Shown here piece by piece: positions 46,357-56,665 of a stretch of 64,000 bases of DNA. Origin of the DNA: Parasponia andersonii (lineage: Eukaryota; Streptophyta; Magnoliopsida; Rosales; Cannabaceae). Made by a program: the position numbers and the translations under genes. The stretch's first letter is position 1, and each line of letters begins with the position of its first letter. The stretch lies in the NCBI GenBank assembly GCA_002914805.1, contig JXTB01000226.1, positions 237,345-301,344 of the forward strand. Direction: 5' to 3'. Under the pieces are notes generated by a model. That model saw only the letters and a program-made list of their open reading frames with translations, made no database searches and had not been told where the DNA came from.

Positions 46357-48887
46357 TCACATAAGATGAATGGAAGATGGACCAGATATAGCAGATACTC
46401 TTTGTGCACGCTGTGCTTCACCCTTGTAAAGTCCCTTCATTTCCTTTTTAACACGCCGTGCTTCTTTCCGTTCTTCCTTTACAGCAGCCTACATCAAGAA
46501 AAACCAAATATTATCCATCAAAAACAAGTCTAAATATTATGATATGCAGCAAAGAGGAAAAAAGGGAAGTATGGTTCCTTAATAAAATCAGTGTCTAACA
46601 AGGTACTTTCAAAATAAGTCAATTTAAGTTATCTGCTTCCATCTCAATGGGATGTACTGATTTTGGCATTTAGTGAGGAAACAACGGTCTGAGCAAAAGC
46701 AGAAGAAAGTGATACCTTCCGTTCCTTCTTCCCCTCCTTCGACTCATGCTGCTTCCTCTTCAGCTGCTCAGTTCTCAAATTATCCCCACCTTTTACCTTT
46801 TCTGTAGTAGGTTTCCTACCACGTGGCAAAAAGTCCACAGGCAGCTTTTCTCTTCCTTTAAGGGATATCGTATGATTGGTAGCATTCATGGCTCCAGAAA
46901 CAACTTCAGCAAGCTTCTTCTTTCTAGTTACTCCTGGAGCTTCAATTTTACCAGGGTGGTTATCAAGATTTGAATACGTAGAAACAATTGTCTCACAATC
47001 CCACACTTCAGATTCATCGCTACTTTCCTCCACAATAACCACATTTTCATGTTGATCATCATTCTCATACATCTCAGCATATTCCACACAGCGTTGAATT
47101 ACATCCCTAGCAGAATCAAGTAGCTCTGCACTTTTTAGTTTCTCATTGGCCTGAATTAGATCTGCAGGGGCCCTATAGTTCTCATCAAGGTCAAAGTCAT
47201 CCACTCCATTATCATTAAGGGCATGTTTCAGCTTCTCTGCAAGAGAAGCATCTTCCTCAGCAATGTAACCATAGTCCTCGTCATCGTCAGTGCCATATTC
47301 CTGACTTTCAAGCTATAATAGGACAATTATGAGACAAATAGAACTAAATTAAAATGACAAATGGAGAAAAATAGAACATAGGATATAGGATATAGAATGT
47401 GAATAGAAGACATTTCTCATCTATCAACTCTTCATAGGATACACTATCTAGTATCCTCAGATCAAACACTTCACACCTAATGCCATAATCAAACAAACTA
47501 GTCAACATCAAGTACTACGTCAACCTACTGTATGGATATTAAAGTGGAACAAAAGTGGATAGTACGTCTAATAGGCTCGACTCAAACCTAAACCACAGAT
47601 GTTGAGAAGTGACATTACTCTTGAAAAACCGATTGTTTCTAAAGCTCAGCGTTTCAGAAAAATATAACTCAAAAGAAATTTGCTATAATCTGATCGAAAA
47701 CGAAATACAATGCCTGACTGTACTCCCATAATAACTAAAGTGAACATACACTGACTAAGAACCTATATACACTAACCATAATGACAATAGAACAGAAGCA
47801 AAGACGAAGTAAAAAGACTCACTATATCAAATTGCTCATCCAAAGGACGACAAACTCGCGTCATATCAAATTGCTCATCCAAAGGACGACAAACTCGCGT
47901 CATTTCGATAGCAGAATCATTTGTTTCTTCAGTCACATGATATCCAGCTCCAGTCTTATAACTTAAGTCAGAAGCAGTCTGTTGGTTGCCAAAAGTATGG
48001 TCTTCATCAATCACGTCTTTGGTCTCAAATTGCTCACATAATTCTAACCTCTTATCCAAAGATACATCCTCATTGTCCTTCGGAAGGTTTGCCTGGATCA
48101 CAAAATCCTCTTCCAAATCCTCCACATCCGAACCAAACCTCGAGGCATCACTTTTATCAAGCAATGCAGCTACTTCAGGATCAACCGCTCTCTGAACCCT
48201 TACACCAACCGTCTCCAATGCAACACTGTACACATATCCCTCACTGGGATCAGCATTCACTTCCGAAATCTTCAATCTTGAAGCATCATATGCCTGAAAA
48301 ACCACCAAGAAATCTTACTACTAAACTTCATTTCAAAAAACCCCAGCTAGAAAATTCAAAGTACAACAATTGATACTGTTCTTTTCTTCAATTGTCCCGA
48401 GAAACAAACAAGAGAACGTAAAGAGAGGAAAAAAGAAAACTTATTCAACCTTGACATCTCGGGGAAGCTGATCGAGCTTCGTCTTTGGGTTGTGATAGAA
48501 GGCAGAACCGCCACCAGTATTCTTGATCTCCCTCAAATGTGCAAGATAATTGTACCCATCATCGGGAAACCCTAGCTCCAAAATCTCCTTCCTCAAGTGC
48601 TCAGGCAGAGGATGCGCCGCTGACCGGGACGAGTTGCCGAAAACCCGATAACCGTCTTCTCCGGCGTCGTACTCATCTGGGGCGTCGGCGAAAATGGAAT
48701 TGGAATCGTCGACATTGTCGGAATTATCGCCGGGGAAGAAAGTGTCGACGGAGTAGTTGTTGTTGTCAACTCGGACGAAGACTCGGTCACTGCCTGGTGA
48801 GTCGTCATAATTGGGATCGGAAGAATCGCGAGCCAGCAATTGAAAGGTCGCGGATTTCTTCTTGTCGATAAATTTCTTCTTCCCCAT
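46357..48887 (-). CDS. LTV1: LTV1 homologue, 40S ribosomal subunit biogenesis factor
   Basis: Nuclear-cytoplasmic assembly factor of the small ribosomal subunit; in yeast Ltv1 holds uS3 and related proteins on pre-40S particles until phosphorylation releases it. Four exons (minus): 48450-48887, 47823-48293, 46716-47312 and 46357-46488, all GT-AG, giving 545 aa. It starts MGKKKFIDKKKSATFQLLAR, the hallmark N-terminus. Then follow GYNYLAHLREIKNTGGGSAF, the AYDASRLKISEV segment, a long acidic middle (DDDEDYGYIAEEDASLAEKL), and a basic C-terminal helix (KEERKEARRVKKEMKGLYKG). Exon 2 ends with two perfect copies of a 13-residue unit, MTRVCRPLDEQFD, from a 39-bp duplication next to the donor site. 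The 5' flank holds TGTCGT words (49057-49128). Confidence 0.93.
47823..47904. repeat. Perfect 39-bp tandem duplication in LTV1 exon 2
   Basis: ATATCAAATTGCTCATCCAA followed by AGGACGACAAACTCGCGTC occurs twice in a row without a mismatch. It is in frame and adds 13 residues directly before the splice donor. Confidence 0.92.
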
Positions 48888-49056
48888 GTTTCTGAGATGA
48901 GGGCGAAAATGGCGGCAGTGGCAAGAAACTCTGTGTGGGAGTTAGGGTTTTGTTTTTGCTATTCCAGACAGACTTAGGGTTTTGTGGTGTTTTTTGGATT
49001 CCTCTTCTTTTCGAAGAGGACGGCAGTCTCTACTCTCCTCTAAACGATAATCAGTT

Positions 49057-49128
49057 TGTCGTCGTTTTTACGGCTCCGTAGTTTCAAGATACATTGTCGT
49101 TTTTCGGTATTGAGATACTTGTCGTTTT
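49057..49128 (-). promoter_or_regulatory. TGTCGT words in the LTV1 5' flank
   Basis: TGTCGTCGTTTTT (49057), TGTCGTTTTT (49095) and TGTCGTTTT (49120) lie about 170-240 bases upstream of the LTV1 start codon. Relative to LTV1 they read AAAACGACA. Role unproven. Confidence 0.35.
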
Positions 49129-49173
49129 GAGCTTTCTTAGGTTATTGGTTCTCTTTCGTGAGAAAATTATACA

Positions 49174-49515
49174 GGGTAAGCTGCTTAGGTATTTTGTAAT
49201 TTATACCATAAAATTTAGATTCTGTAAAATAATATCATAAGATTAAAAATTTTTGAAAATTAATATTATAAATTAATTTTTTGAATAATTTTAATTGGTA
49301 AAAGACATCAATATCCTAAAAATTAAGAAAAATAATAAAGACTAATGTAATTTTAATAAAGGATATTATTATTTATTTGTTACTAAAATTGATCAAAAAA
49401 TTTACTCTAGCTTATTATTTTTCAAAAATTCATAATATCAGGATATTATTTTGCATAATCCAAATTTTAGGGTTTAAATTACAAAACACTCAAATTATTT
49501 TATTATAGTTCACCC
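49174..49515. mobile_element. Foldback MITE
   Basis: About 340 bases that are largely an imperfect inverted repeat: TATTTTGTAATTTATACCAT on the left matches, inverted, GTGTTTTGTAATTTAAACCC on the right, continuing through AAAATAATATC and AATTTTTGAAAA. Outer ends GGGTAAG and (inverted) GGGTGAAC resemble the GGG ends of the 28.9 kb element. A target duplication could not be fixed with confidence. No coding capacity. Confidence 0.6.
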
Positions 49516-50651
49516 TTATCACATATATGATATATTTTCATTAGTCCTTGGACTGGCCGCAAGAAGTGTTGTCTGTTTATATATCTATACTAGTTGGAAG
49601 CTTAATACATTATGGATTTTCTGTTGTGTTTGAAGATTAAGAGTTAGGCGTCACCTATAAAGGAGTTGTAGAATTTTAGTTCAGACCTTACTTGTCTCCT
49701 AGCTTTACATAGTGAATTTCCTTATTTGTTGGACTTGGTCTTGTAGAATAGGCTTAAAAAATCACATTAAAAATCATTGTACTACTTTTGCCTATTCCAT
49801 GACTTGTTCCATTAAGCAACTAAGCTGACAAATGCTAAATACTTGGTGATTCGAGTAAAATTGACTTTACAACAAATGAAAAACTTTTCCAACCTTTTTC
49901 CAAGCCAAGATCCAAATCTAATATCAAAACTTTTCCAATCTTGACCCTACGAAATTAAACAAAAAAAATAAGAAAGGAAAAAAATAGTACAATCTTTAAT
50001 ATTATAAACTAAACAACATTCTTGTCCTTGTTGTATCCATAAATGCTATAACAACGTCGTCATTATGGGGTGTATCATGGAACTTAGAAGATCAAATCTT
50101 ATGATGAAAAGCAATCAATTCATGCAAGTCGAGTGTCACGCTGATTCATTTGCATGCATACATGTTATGTGTAGTAGAGTTTGTACTAGTTCTAAGTTGA
50201 GTACATAGGAATTAAGTTGGTTCAGTTAGGAGTTTAATGATTTTATAAATTTACAAAGATCCTAGTAGAAATATGTTATATTTCATATGGAATATTTTTG
50301 TAGTTAGTTTTTAAGCAATTGAAATTAGTTAGCTACTGACTGAGGAGCTTAGCAGTGTGAACTTTTGAAGACATTATAGTGAAAGTAAATATTTTTGAAA
50401 AAAACTGACAGTTGAATTTCAGTAAAACACAAGGTGTTAGTAAAGTAAGAAATTTTAGTAAGCACAAGGTATCGGTAAGCACGCTGAAACATATAGTAGA
50501 AAAGTTGTAGCCAAGTGTCAAGTATATGGATAAGGTTAGTGCCACAAGATGTCATCATCCTAGACGACACATTTGTAGCCACGTAGCGCTAGGTGTCATG
50601 ATGAAGAAAGCCTTAGTGATTACTAATGTGCTTGCTCGTGGAGCTTGCTTA

Positions 50652-50668
50652 ATTATATAAATAGGGGC
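50652..50668 (+). promoter_or_regulatory. Orphan TATA-box-like promoter sequence
   Basis: ATTATATAAATAGGGGC is a strong TATA consensus with no recognisable gene downstream. It may belong to a fossil LTR or an unrecognised transcript; nothing in the sequence decides this. Confidence 0.35.
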
Positions 50669-52487
50669 TTGAGAATTAGTTATAAACATAAGCAGATCAA
50701 TCCATATTTCTAGTAAAATTTAGAGAGAAAATAAAAATAATGAAAAAAATATAGAAAAAACGCCTAAAAGCTTGAAATTAAGATAAATAATGTCACGCTT
50801 ATAATGTAAAAAATTATCTATTTATGTGAATCTGTTAAAATTTTTGGATTATATATACATATGTATCTATTATTTAGTTATTTATGAAACATAAACTCGT
50901 GGTGTATCTATATTACCTAACGAGTATTGGTCGATAAGGTGTGGCAAGCCAGTACCTAATATGTTATCCAGTTCCTTCCTTTAGGGACACTTTAGTTCCT
51001 TTAGAAACAATATAGTTTCTTCGAAAAATACTCTGATAGCAATATGAGGAGGAACTCTGCAGTACACAAAAGAGTCTGAGATGTATTTGGGACTTGAGAC
51101 CTCTATATGATGGCTCATGATATGTTATCTGAATAGCTTAGTGTGTGATTCGTGATTTTGTCATGTAATACAATATACACAGGTATCCTAATTATACAAT
51201 TATTGTTCTTTAATATATGCACTCTGCATCTACATTTGTTATTTATTATGTTTCATACTCACATATATTCTTACATTACAGAGAGTATTATTGATATATG
51301 AGTTTAGAAGAGGAGTATCGACTTTCTGACCACAACTTATGTATATAGGAATTTTGACGTGTAGTTTTCTGAATAAGAGTTTTGCACCTCTTTTTTAGCA
51401 TGTCTATATTATGTATTTCTGCATAAGGCCTACCATGAATGTATGTGTGTATATATGTGTTATACTTTATGTATAATTATGAGTGAAGTTTTCCTACTTT
51501 CTCCGTAAAGTTTAAAAAGTTTTAATTTTATACTACTTTTATTCAGTTGTGAGTTGAGTGACATCTTTTAATTTTACCATATAAATATCCATGCGTATGC
51601 ATGTGAAAATTTGAGGATGTTATATTGAGTGTTTGTGCATGTGACTTACTTTAACTGTATGTGACGATTTTATTGTAATAGAGCTAACTTCAATCAGACC
51701 CAATGATACTACCTACATTTCAAGGCTGTAAGAATCTGCCAAGTTGCCTACCTTCCAACTTGAACAATGACTCAGTTTCAATCTCTATTGATGCTACTTT
51801 CAAGATTCGGTCACGGGGTAGCTACTAGCTTTTCAAGGAAACAAACATAGAGCATTATTGGTATGAAATCTCTCTGATTTGACACCATTGACAGTATTAA
51901 AGTCGAGATTATTTTGGATATATGTTTCATTTACTAATAAAATATTCTACAATAGAATAAAAGCACAGAGAGTAGTATAACACACCCAAGGCTGGATAGT
52001 CCTTATTAAAATAGTCAATAACATTTGAGGGTTTAATCATCATCTACTAAATAAAAGTGGTTGGTCATACATGACCAAAGAGCGAAAAATGTATTGCTTA
52101 CCATCAAAGAACAAGTTACACCAATTATATAAACTTCTTGCGAAGAATATTAATATGATAAATAAAAATATTACTTTTACGTGTAAAGAGTAGTCACCAT
52201 CTACTAAGTCTGAAGCATGCCTAATATGTTTCTACATAGAGTTGAGCAATGCCTATGAAAGTGATAACTATGTCATAGAAGATATCCACCATCTATTTGA
52301 CAAAAATGACGGCCATAATATGTACCCATTTATTACATGGCAATCACATCTAAAGAATAACCACTAGTTGATAAATAAAGATAAGCTTAGAAGGAGATTG
52401 TCTGTCAATATCAAAATAGGATGATTGTCCACCTATATTAGAATATACTCACATCAAGTTAGACCTCATAGACACATAGAGAGAATC
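50669..52487. other. AT-rich repeat-like DNA without a recognised gene
   Basis: No open frame above 60 codons with any family content was recognised. The stretch is probably old element-derived DNA, because a Ty1/copia remnant lies just to its right, but no ends or internal domains could be fixed. Confidence 0.4.
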
Positions 52488-52694
52488 TCACCAAATTATA
52501 GCTAATTGTAACCATTTGATGAAGTTATCACTGTTTAATTTGTGAACAATAATATTCAATAATACTCTGTCAAAACTGCCTTGGGACACTATAGTAGGTA
52601 GCATAGAGTTTAAGGATTTAGCTAAAACCTCTCTGGCTCCATCCTTGATATCTGAGGTCATAGTAATTTTTGCCATATTAGAATTTTTAGACAT
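52488..52694 (-). mobile_element. Ty1/copia retrotransposon fossil, start of gag only
   Basis: A short open piece (about 68 codons) ends in a segment like the N-terminal gag signature of plant Ty1/copia elements (HKLNSDNFIKWLQLA). No protease, integrase or reverse transcriptase part is recognised next to it, and LTRs were not found. It is a broken remnant, likely old given its isolation. Confidence 0.5.
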
Positions 52695-53683
52695 TTAATC
52701 TCCACTTTGATTCCATAAATTCGGAGATAAAATATAGAAAGATTATTTTCTTATTCAATAATTTAAAAGAATTAGATTGATAATTGACTAGATTATGATA
52801 ACATCAATATTAAAAATAAAAATGGCAACAAAACTTCAAAAAGAATAAATCTTAATTTTAGATATTTGAAATTAGTCAGATTATATCCAGTTACATTAGT
52901 CAAATTTAAAGTAAAACATTCTAAACTAAAAATTTGAAATTCTAAATTTAAATTTGAATCCTCTAAGTATAGTGTGGGACAAATTTCAATTATTAAATAG
53001 CTTCGCAAGAAAATGTGTAACCTATATATAATTGTTAGAATAATTATGTCATTGAACGTTGGTTTATTAGAATAATATCATAAATATTCCATGTATCTTA
53101 ATGTAATATCTCAAATAACTTTGTAAAAAGGCTCCATTTTTTCTTTCCTTAAAAAAAAACGTGAAGTTTTTTTTTTCTCTTTTTAAGAAAACAAAATTGC
53201 TAAAAAGTAGAAACATTGTAATTAATTGATTTGGTTGAGATAAGAGGTTCATCGAACTAGATAATCTCATCCTCCACTCCTTAAACAAATAACTTGTAGA
53301 GTTTAGTCACATAACATAATTAAGCATGACATTGAAAAAAGAAATATCAGCTACAAACTTTAGGCCAGATCAAAATTGTTGTGAAATCATCCCATGGCAA
53401 TTGAAATTAGGCCAAATTAAAATGTGAACCTACAAAAGAACTCTTAAATATAACACTGTAATAACCCATCTCTATTAATCTTACTGCTATTGTTCATATA
53501 GCCAAAAGAAATCAAACCTCGAAATAAAGAAAAAGGAACGAAATTTTGAACCCCAAAATGATATTGGTACCATTTCCCCAATATAGAGAGTTTTGGATTG
53601 TTTTATCTAATATTTTTTGTTCTTTTTCTTTCGTTTGAGTTTGTTTTGTAACTTTTGTTTTGATTTTTTTTTTCTTAAATTCA
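52695..53683. other. AT-rich DNA without a recognised gene
   Basis: Contains A- and T-tracts around 53150-53190. No coding or RNA gene seen. Confidence 0.4.
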
Positions 53684-54566
53684 GATTGAAGCCTTAATTT
53701 CTCAATAATTCAATTCAGGATCAATATCGTCTTAACTTTCCTTAATACATGCACCTTAGGATTTTCAGGAAAGTTTTAATATAAGGAAAATGTTAGATAT
53801 TTCCAAATGGATACGGTTGTTTAAGATATAAGGTTAAAATGCATGGAAAGTTTATGATATTTTCATTTAAGATAAGAAAATCAAATGTTTGTTATCTTTA
53901 AAATAAGAGTAAGTAAGATTGAAATCTTAATTTCTTAATAATTCAGTTTAGGATTAGATATGCCTTAACTTTCCTTAATACGTGCACCTCGGGATTTTCA
54001 GGAAAGTTCCAATATAAGGAATATTTTAGATATTTCCAAATAGATACGATTGTTTGAGATATAAGGTTAAAATGCATGGAAAGTTTACGATATTTTCACT
54101 CAAGATAAGAAAATAAACAAAGTAAAGAACATATAAATAGCTAGTCACGAGTGCATATGTGAATAATAATGTGATACTATAAATTCTATTGTTTTAATGT
54201 AATAACAAGTTTGTTAGGACTAAGTTATGGCATATACTTATAAATCAATATCGTCTTCATTTGTAACCAGTTTTTCTAAAGTGTGTTTTGTAGGGGATAT
54301 GGGATGGTTCTACACTAAAGGAGACCTAAACTATAAATTTCTATCAATTCTCCTTTATCAATATTTAAGGTCATATTATCTAATGTGTCCAATATGTATC
54401 CATTTTCAAGCTTTATTCTTTTATCAACTTGAGTTAGAACTTTTAAGGCTATTTCACTACACACTCAAATTAAATCATTAGTATTGAATTAAATGTTTGT
54501 TATTTTCAAAATAAGAGTAAGTACGATTGAAGCCTTAATTTTTCAATAATTTAGTTCAAGATCAAG
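53684..54566. repeat. Interrupted tandem repeat, period about 233 bp
   Basis: Copy 1 starts at 53684 and copy 2 at 53917 (both GATTGAARYCTTAATTTCT then CTTAACTTTCCTTAATAC, GGATTTTCAGGAAAGTT, AAAATGCATGGAAAGTTTA). A partial third copy starts at about 54490-54525 (AAATGTTTGTTATTTTCAAA, GATTGAAGCCTTAATTT). About 370 bases separate copies 2 and 3, including ATATAAATAGCTAGTCACG near 54130. The third copy breaks off at the SINE-like unit. Confidence 0.75.
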
Positions 54567-54876
54567 CACAGAAGGATGTTGGGGCCTTATAACTCCAACA
54601 ATTCCCTCCCCCAGAATTGCTTATGTGGTGGCTCGAATCCATGACCTCGTTCTGATATTATAATTTAGGATCAAGCGCTTACCACTAGGCCAAAAACTAT
54701 AGTTGTTAGCCAAAGCACAACTTTATTTCCTTATTACTTAGCAGTACAGAACCACATACTAAGCAGTGGATGGATATGAAGGGTTGCATGTTTATGCCAA
54801 CGGGTCGGATTATTAAGCCCTAGACGGTTAGTCCTGCAAGCGCACATAAGGATGTTAGGGCCCCATAACTCCAATA
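54566..54876 (-). repeat. SINE-like tRNA-derived unit between short direct repeats
   Basis: On the minus strand it has a box A-like TGGCCTAGTGGTAAGCGCTT (about 54674-54693) and a box B-like GTCATGGATTCGAGCC (about 54630-54645), a tRNA-type promoter. A 35-base direct repeat with about five mismatches flanks it (54566-54600 and 54842-54876, both with AAGGATGTTRGGGCC). That is long for a SINE target duplication, so a composite or another small element is possible. Confidence 0.5.
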
Positions 54877-56113
54877 GATTGGTCATAGTTTATACATGTA
54901 TTATATAATATTATATTTAATTAAATAACTAACGATATTTTATATTAAATTTAGTTCATCAAACAAATAATAATGCTATATTCATCTCATCAAAATAAAT
55001 TGATTATTATCATTATCTTAATATATTTATTTTTTAAATATAGAGATAAATACATTTTTAATGTTGTAATATATTGAAATTAACTATATATTAGGCTTAA
55101 CATATCCTTTAACTTTAAACAAACAAGTAGTACTTGTTATTCTAATTTATTATCATTAATGCCAGCTACTATAAATGTATATATTATATATGGGTACGAA
55201 TCGAGCATGTGTTTTTTTTTTATCTATCAATATATATTATTTTAACCAATTAAAATTGATCATACATGTAAAAGTTGGAGAGGAATAAAATATTAAATAA
55301 TAGAAATTTTTTTTTTTCAACTACTCAAATTATGGTAGTTATTAAATTATGATCTAACGGCTAAAAAAAATACCTATAAATAGGTAAAGAAAAAATACTT
55401 ATTGGATTGTGAACCATTATATATATATATATATATAAACATTTATAAACTAATTGTCAGCATTTGAAATTTTAACACGTGTATGATTATAAAATTCTAT
55501 TACTTTTGTTTTTCTTTCATTAATAATGTCTAGATTATATGTTGATATTGTAATATATTTTTTATATAGGCAAATATGTCATATATCTCAGGTTTTCTTT
55601 ATTGTTTTTTCCTTCTCAAGGATAGACATTAAAAATATATATGTCATGGTTGACAAGATCTATCCATCATATATACATTTTAAAGACGTCGTGACATATC
55701 TATCAAGACAAAGTATGAAATTTCTTTACTTTAAAATTAAGTAAGGGAATTCATTATTCGAAAAGAAGTAAACTGCTTAAGAATTTGCCATTTCATTTAT
55801 TTTATGTAGTAGTTACTAATTGAATAAAGAAAAGAATTCAGAAAATCCACTAAAAAATAAAAAGAAAAAAAAAGCATGAATCAATAAATAGTGCATATCT
55901 TCTTTAGGAACTTAAGTAAGGAGTAAATCCTTTGGAGTTTTAGTGAAAACCGTCATTTTTAATCTTTATTTGGTGTAATTATTTGAACCGAACGAAAGAA
56001 AAAAATAAAAAATGTTGCAGTAATTAACACAGAATCTCAAATTACAATTGCAATATTAATACCAAATCGATGATTAGTTTTATACATTTATGGATCCCTT
56101 TTTACCAACTTTT
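54877..56113. other. AT-rich intergenic DNA
   Basis: Very AT-rich, with a TA run near 55421-55435. No gene or recognisable element end was seen, apart from short frames without content. Confidence 0.45.
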
Positions 56114-56252
56114 TGTCGTTTAAGGGATTTATTGTCGTTGTAAGAGACTGTCGTTTCTGTTTTGTGTCGTTTCAGTACTAAATTTCTTAAAGGTACGTTG
56201 TCGTTTCCAAGAAGCGTTGTCGTTCGTGTTAGTGTCGTTTCTATTATGTCGT
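56114..56252 (+). promoter_or_regulatory. Dense cluster of eight TGTCGT words upstream of the TMCO4 gene
   Basis: TGTCGT starts at 56114, 56133, 56149, 56165, 56199, 56219, 56233 and 56247, all on the plus strand. Spacings are mostly 14-20 bases. Most copies continue as TGTCGTTT. The sequence between copies is not conserved, so this is not a simple tandem repeat. It lies about 410-550 bases before the TMCO4 start codon. Confidence 0.45.
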
Positions 56253-56380
56253 CTGCACCTTCTACATCTCTCTCCCCTGAATTATCGCGGGGCCAGCTCC
56301 CTAAAGCGTCACCTGGCTCACACTCTCACTGCCTCGGTCCGTCTTCCGGTTTACCATTCGCCAAAAAAAAAAAAAAAAGT

Positions 56381-56432
56381 CCACGTGTGAATGATGGTCC
56401 TTTTAATTTACCACGTGCGCGGGCATAAATAG
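56381..56432 (+). promoter_or_regulatory. G-boxes and TATA-like box of the TMCO4 gene
   Basis: Two CCACGTG boxes (56381 and 56411) are followed by GGCATAAATAGCC (about 56422-56434), a TATA-like element some 235 bases before the start codon. G-boxes are bZIP/bHLH sites in plants; use here is inferred. Confidence 0.5.
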
Positions 56433-56665
56433 CCGTTACTCCACTATAGTCGGTTGGTTTTGGTTTGAAAGTCAAGAAAAAGGCGGTTAGGCTCGGAACA
56501 AGTCTCAAGGCTTTCCCCCTTTCATCTACTCCGATTAGTGATTCCTCCATCAATAAATCTAAACCATTAAAAAAAAAAAAAAGAACGAATCGTTCCGTAT
56601 ATTATTAGACCTAAACCCTAATTAGCGATTTTGATTGTTTGAAGCTCACAATAGCTCCTTCAACC

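Larger units (their letters stand above)
48888..50651. other. LTV1 promoter side and repeat-rich intergenic DNA
   Basis: Holds the LTV1 5' flank with TGTCGT words (49057-49128), a foldback MITE (49174-49515) and AT-rich filler with no recognised gene. Confidence 0.5.
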
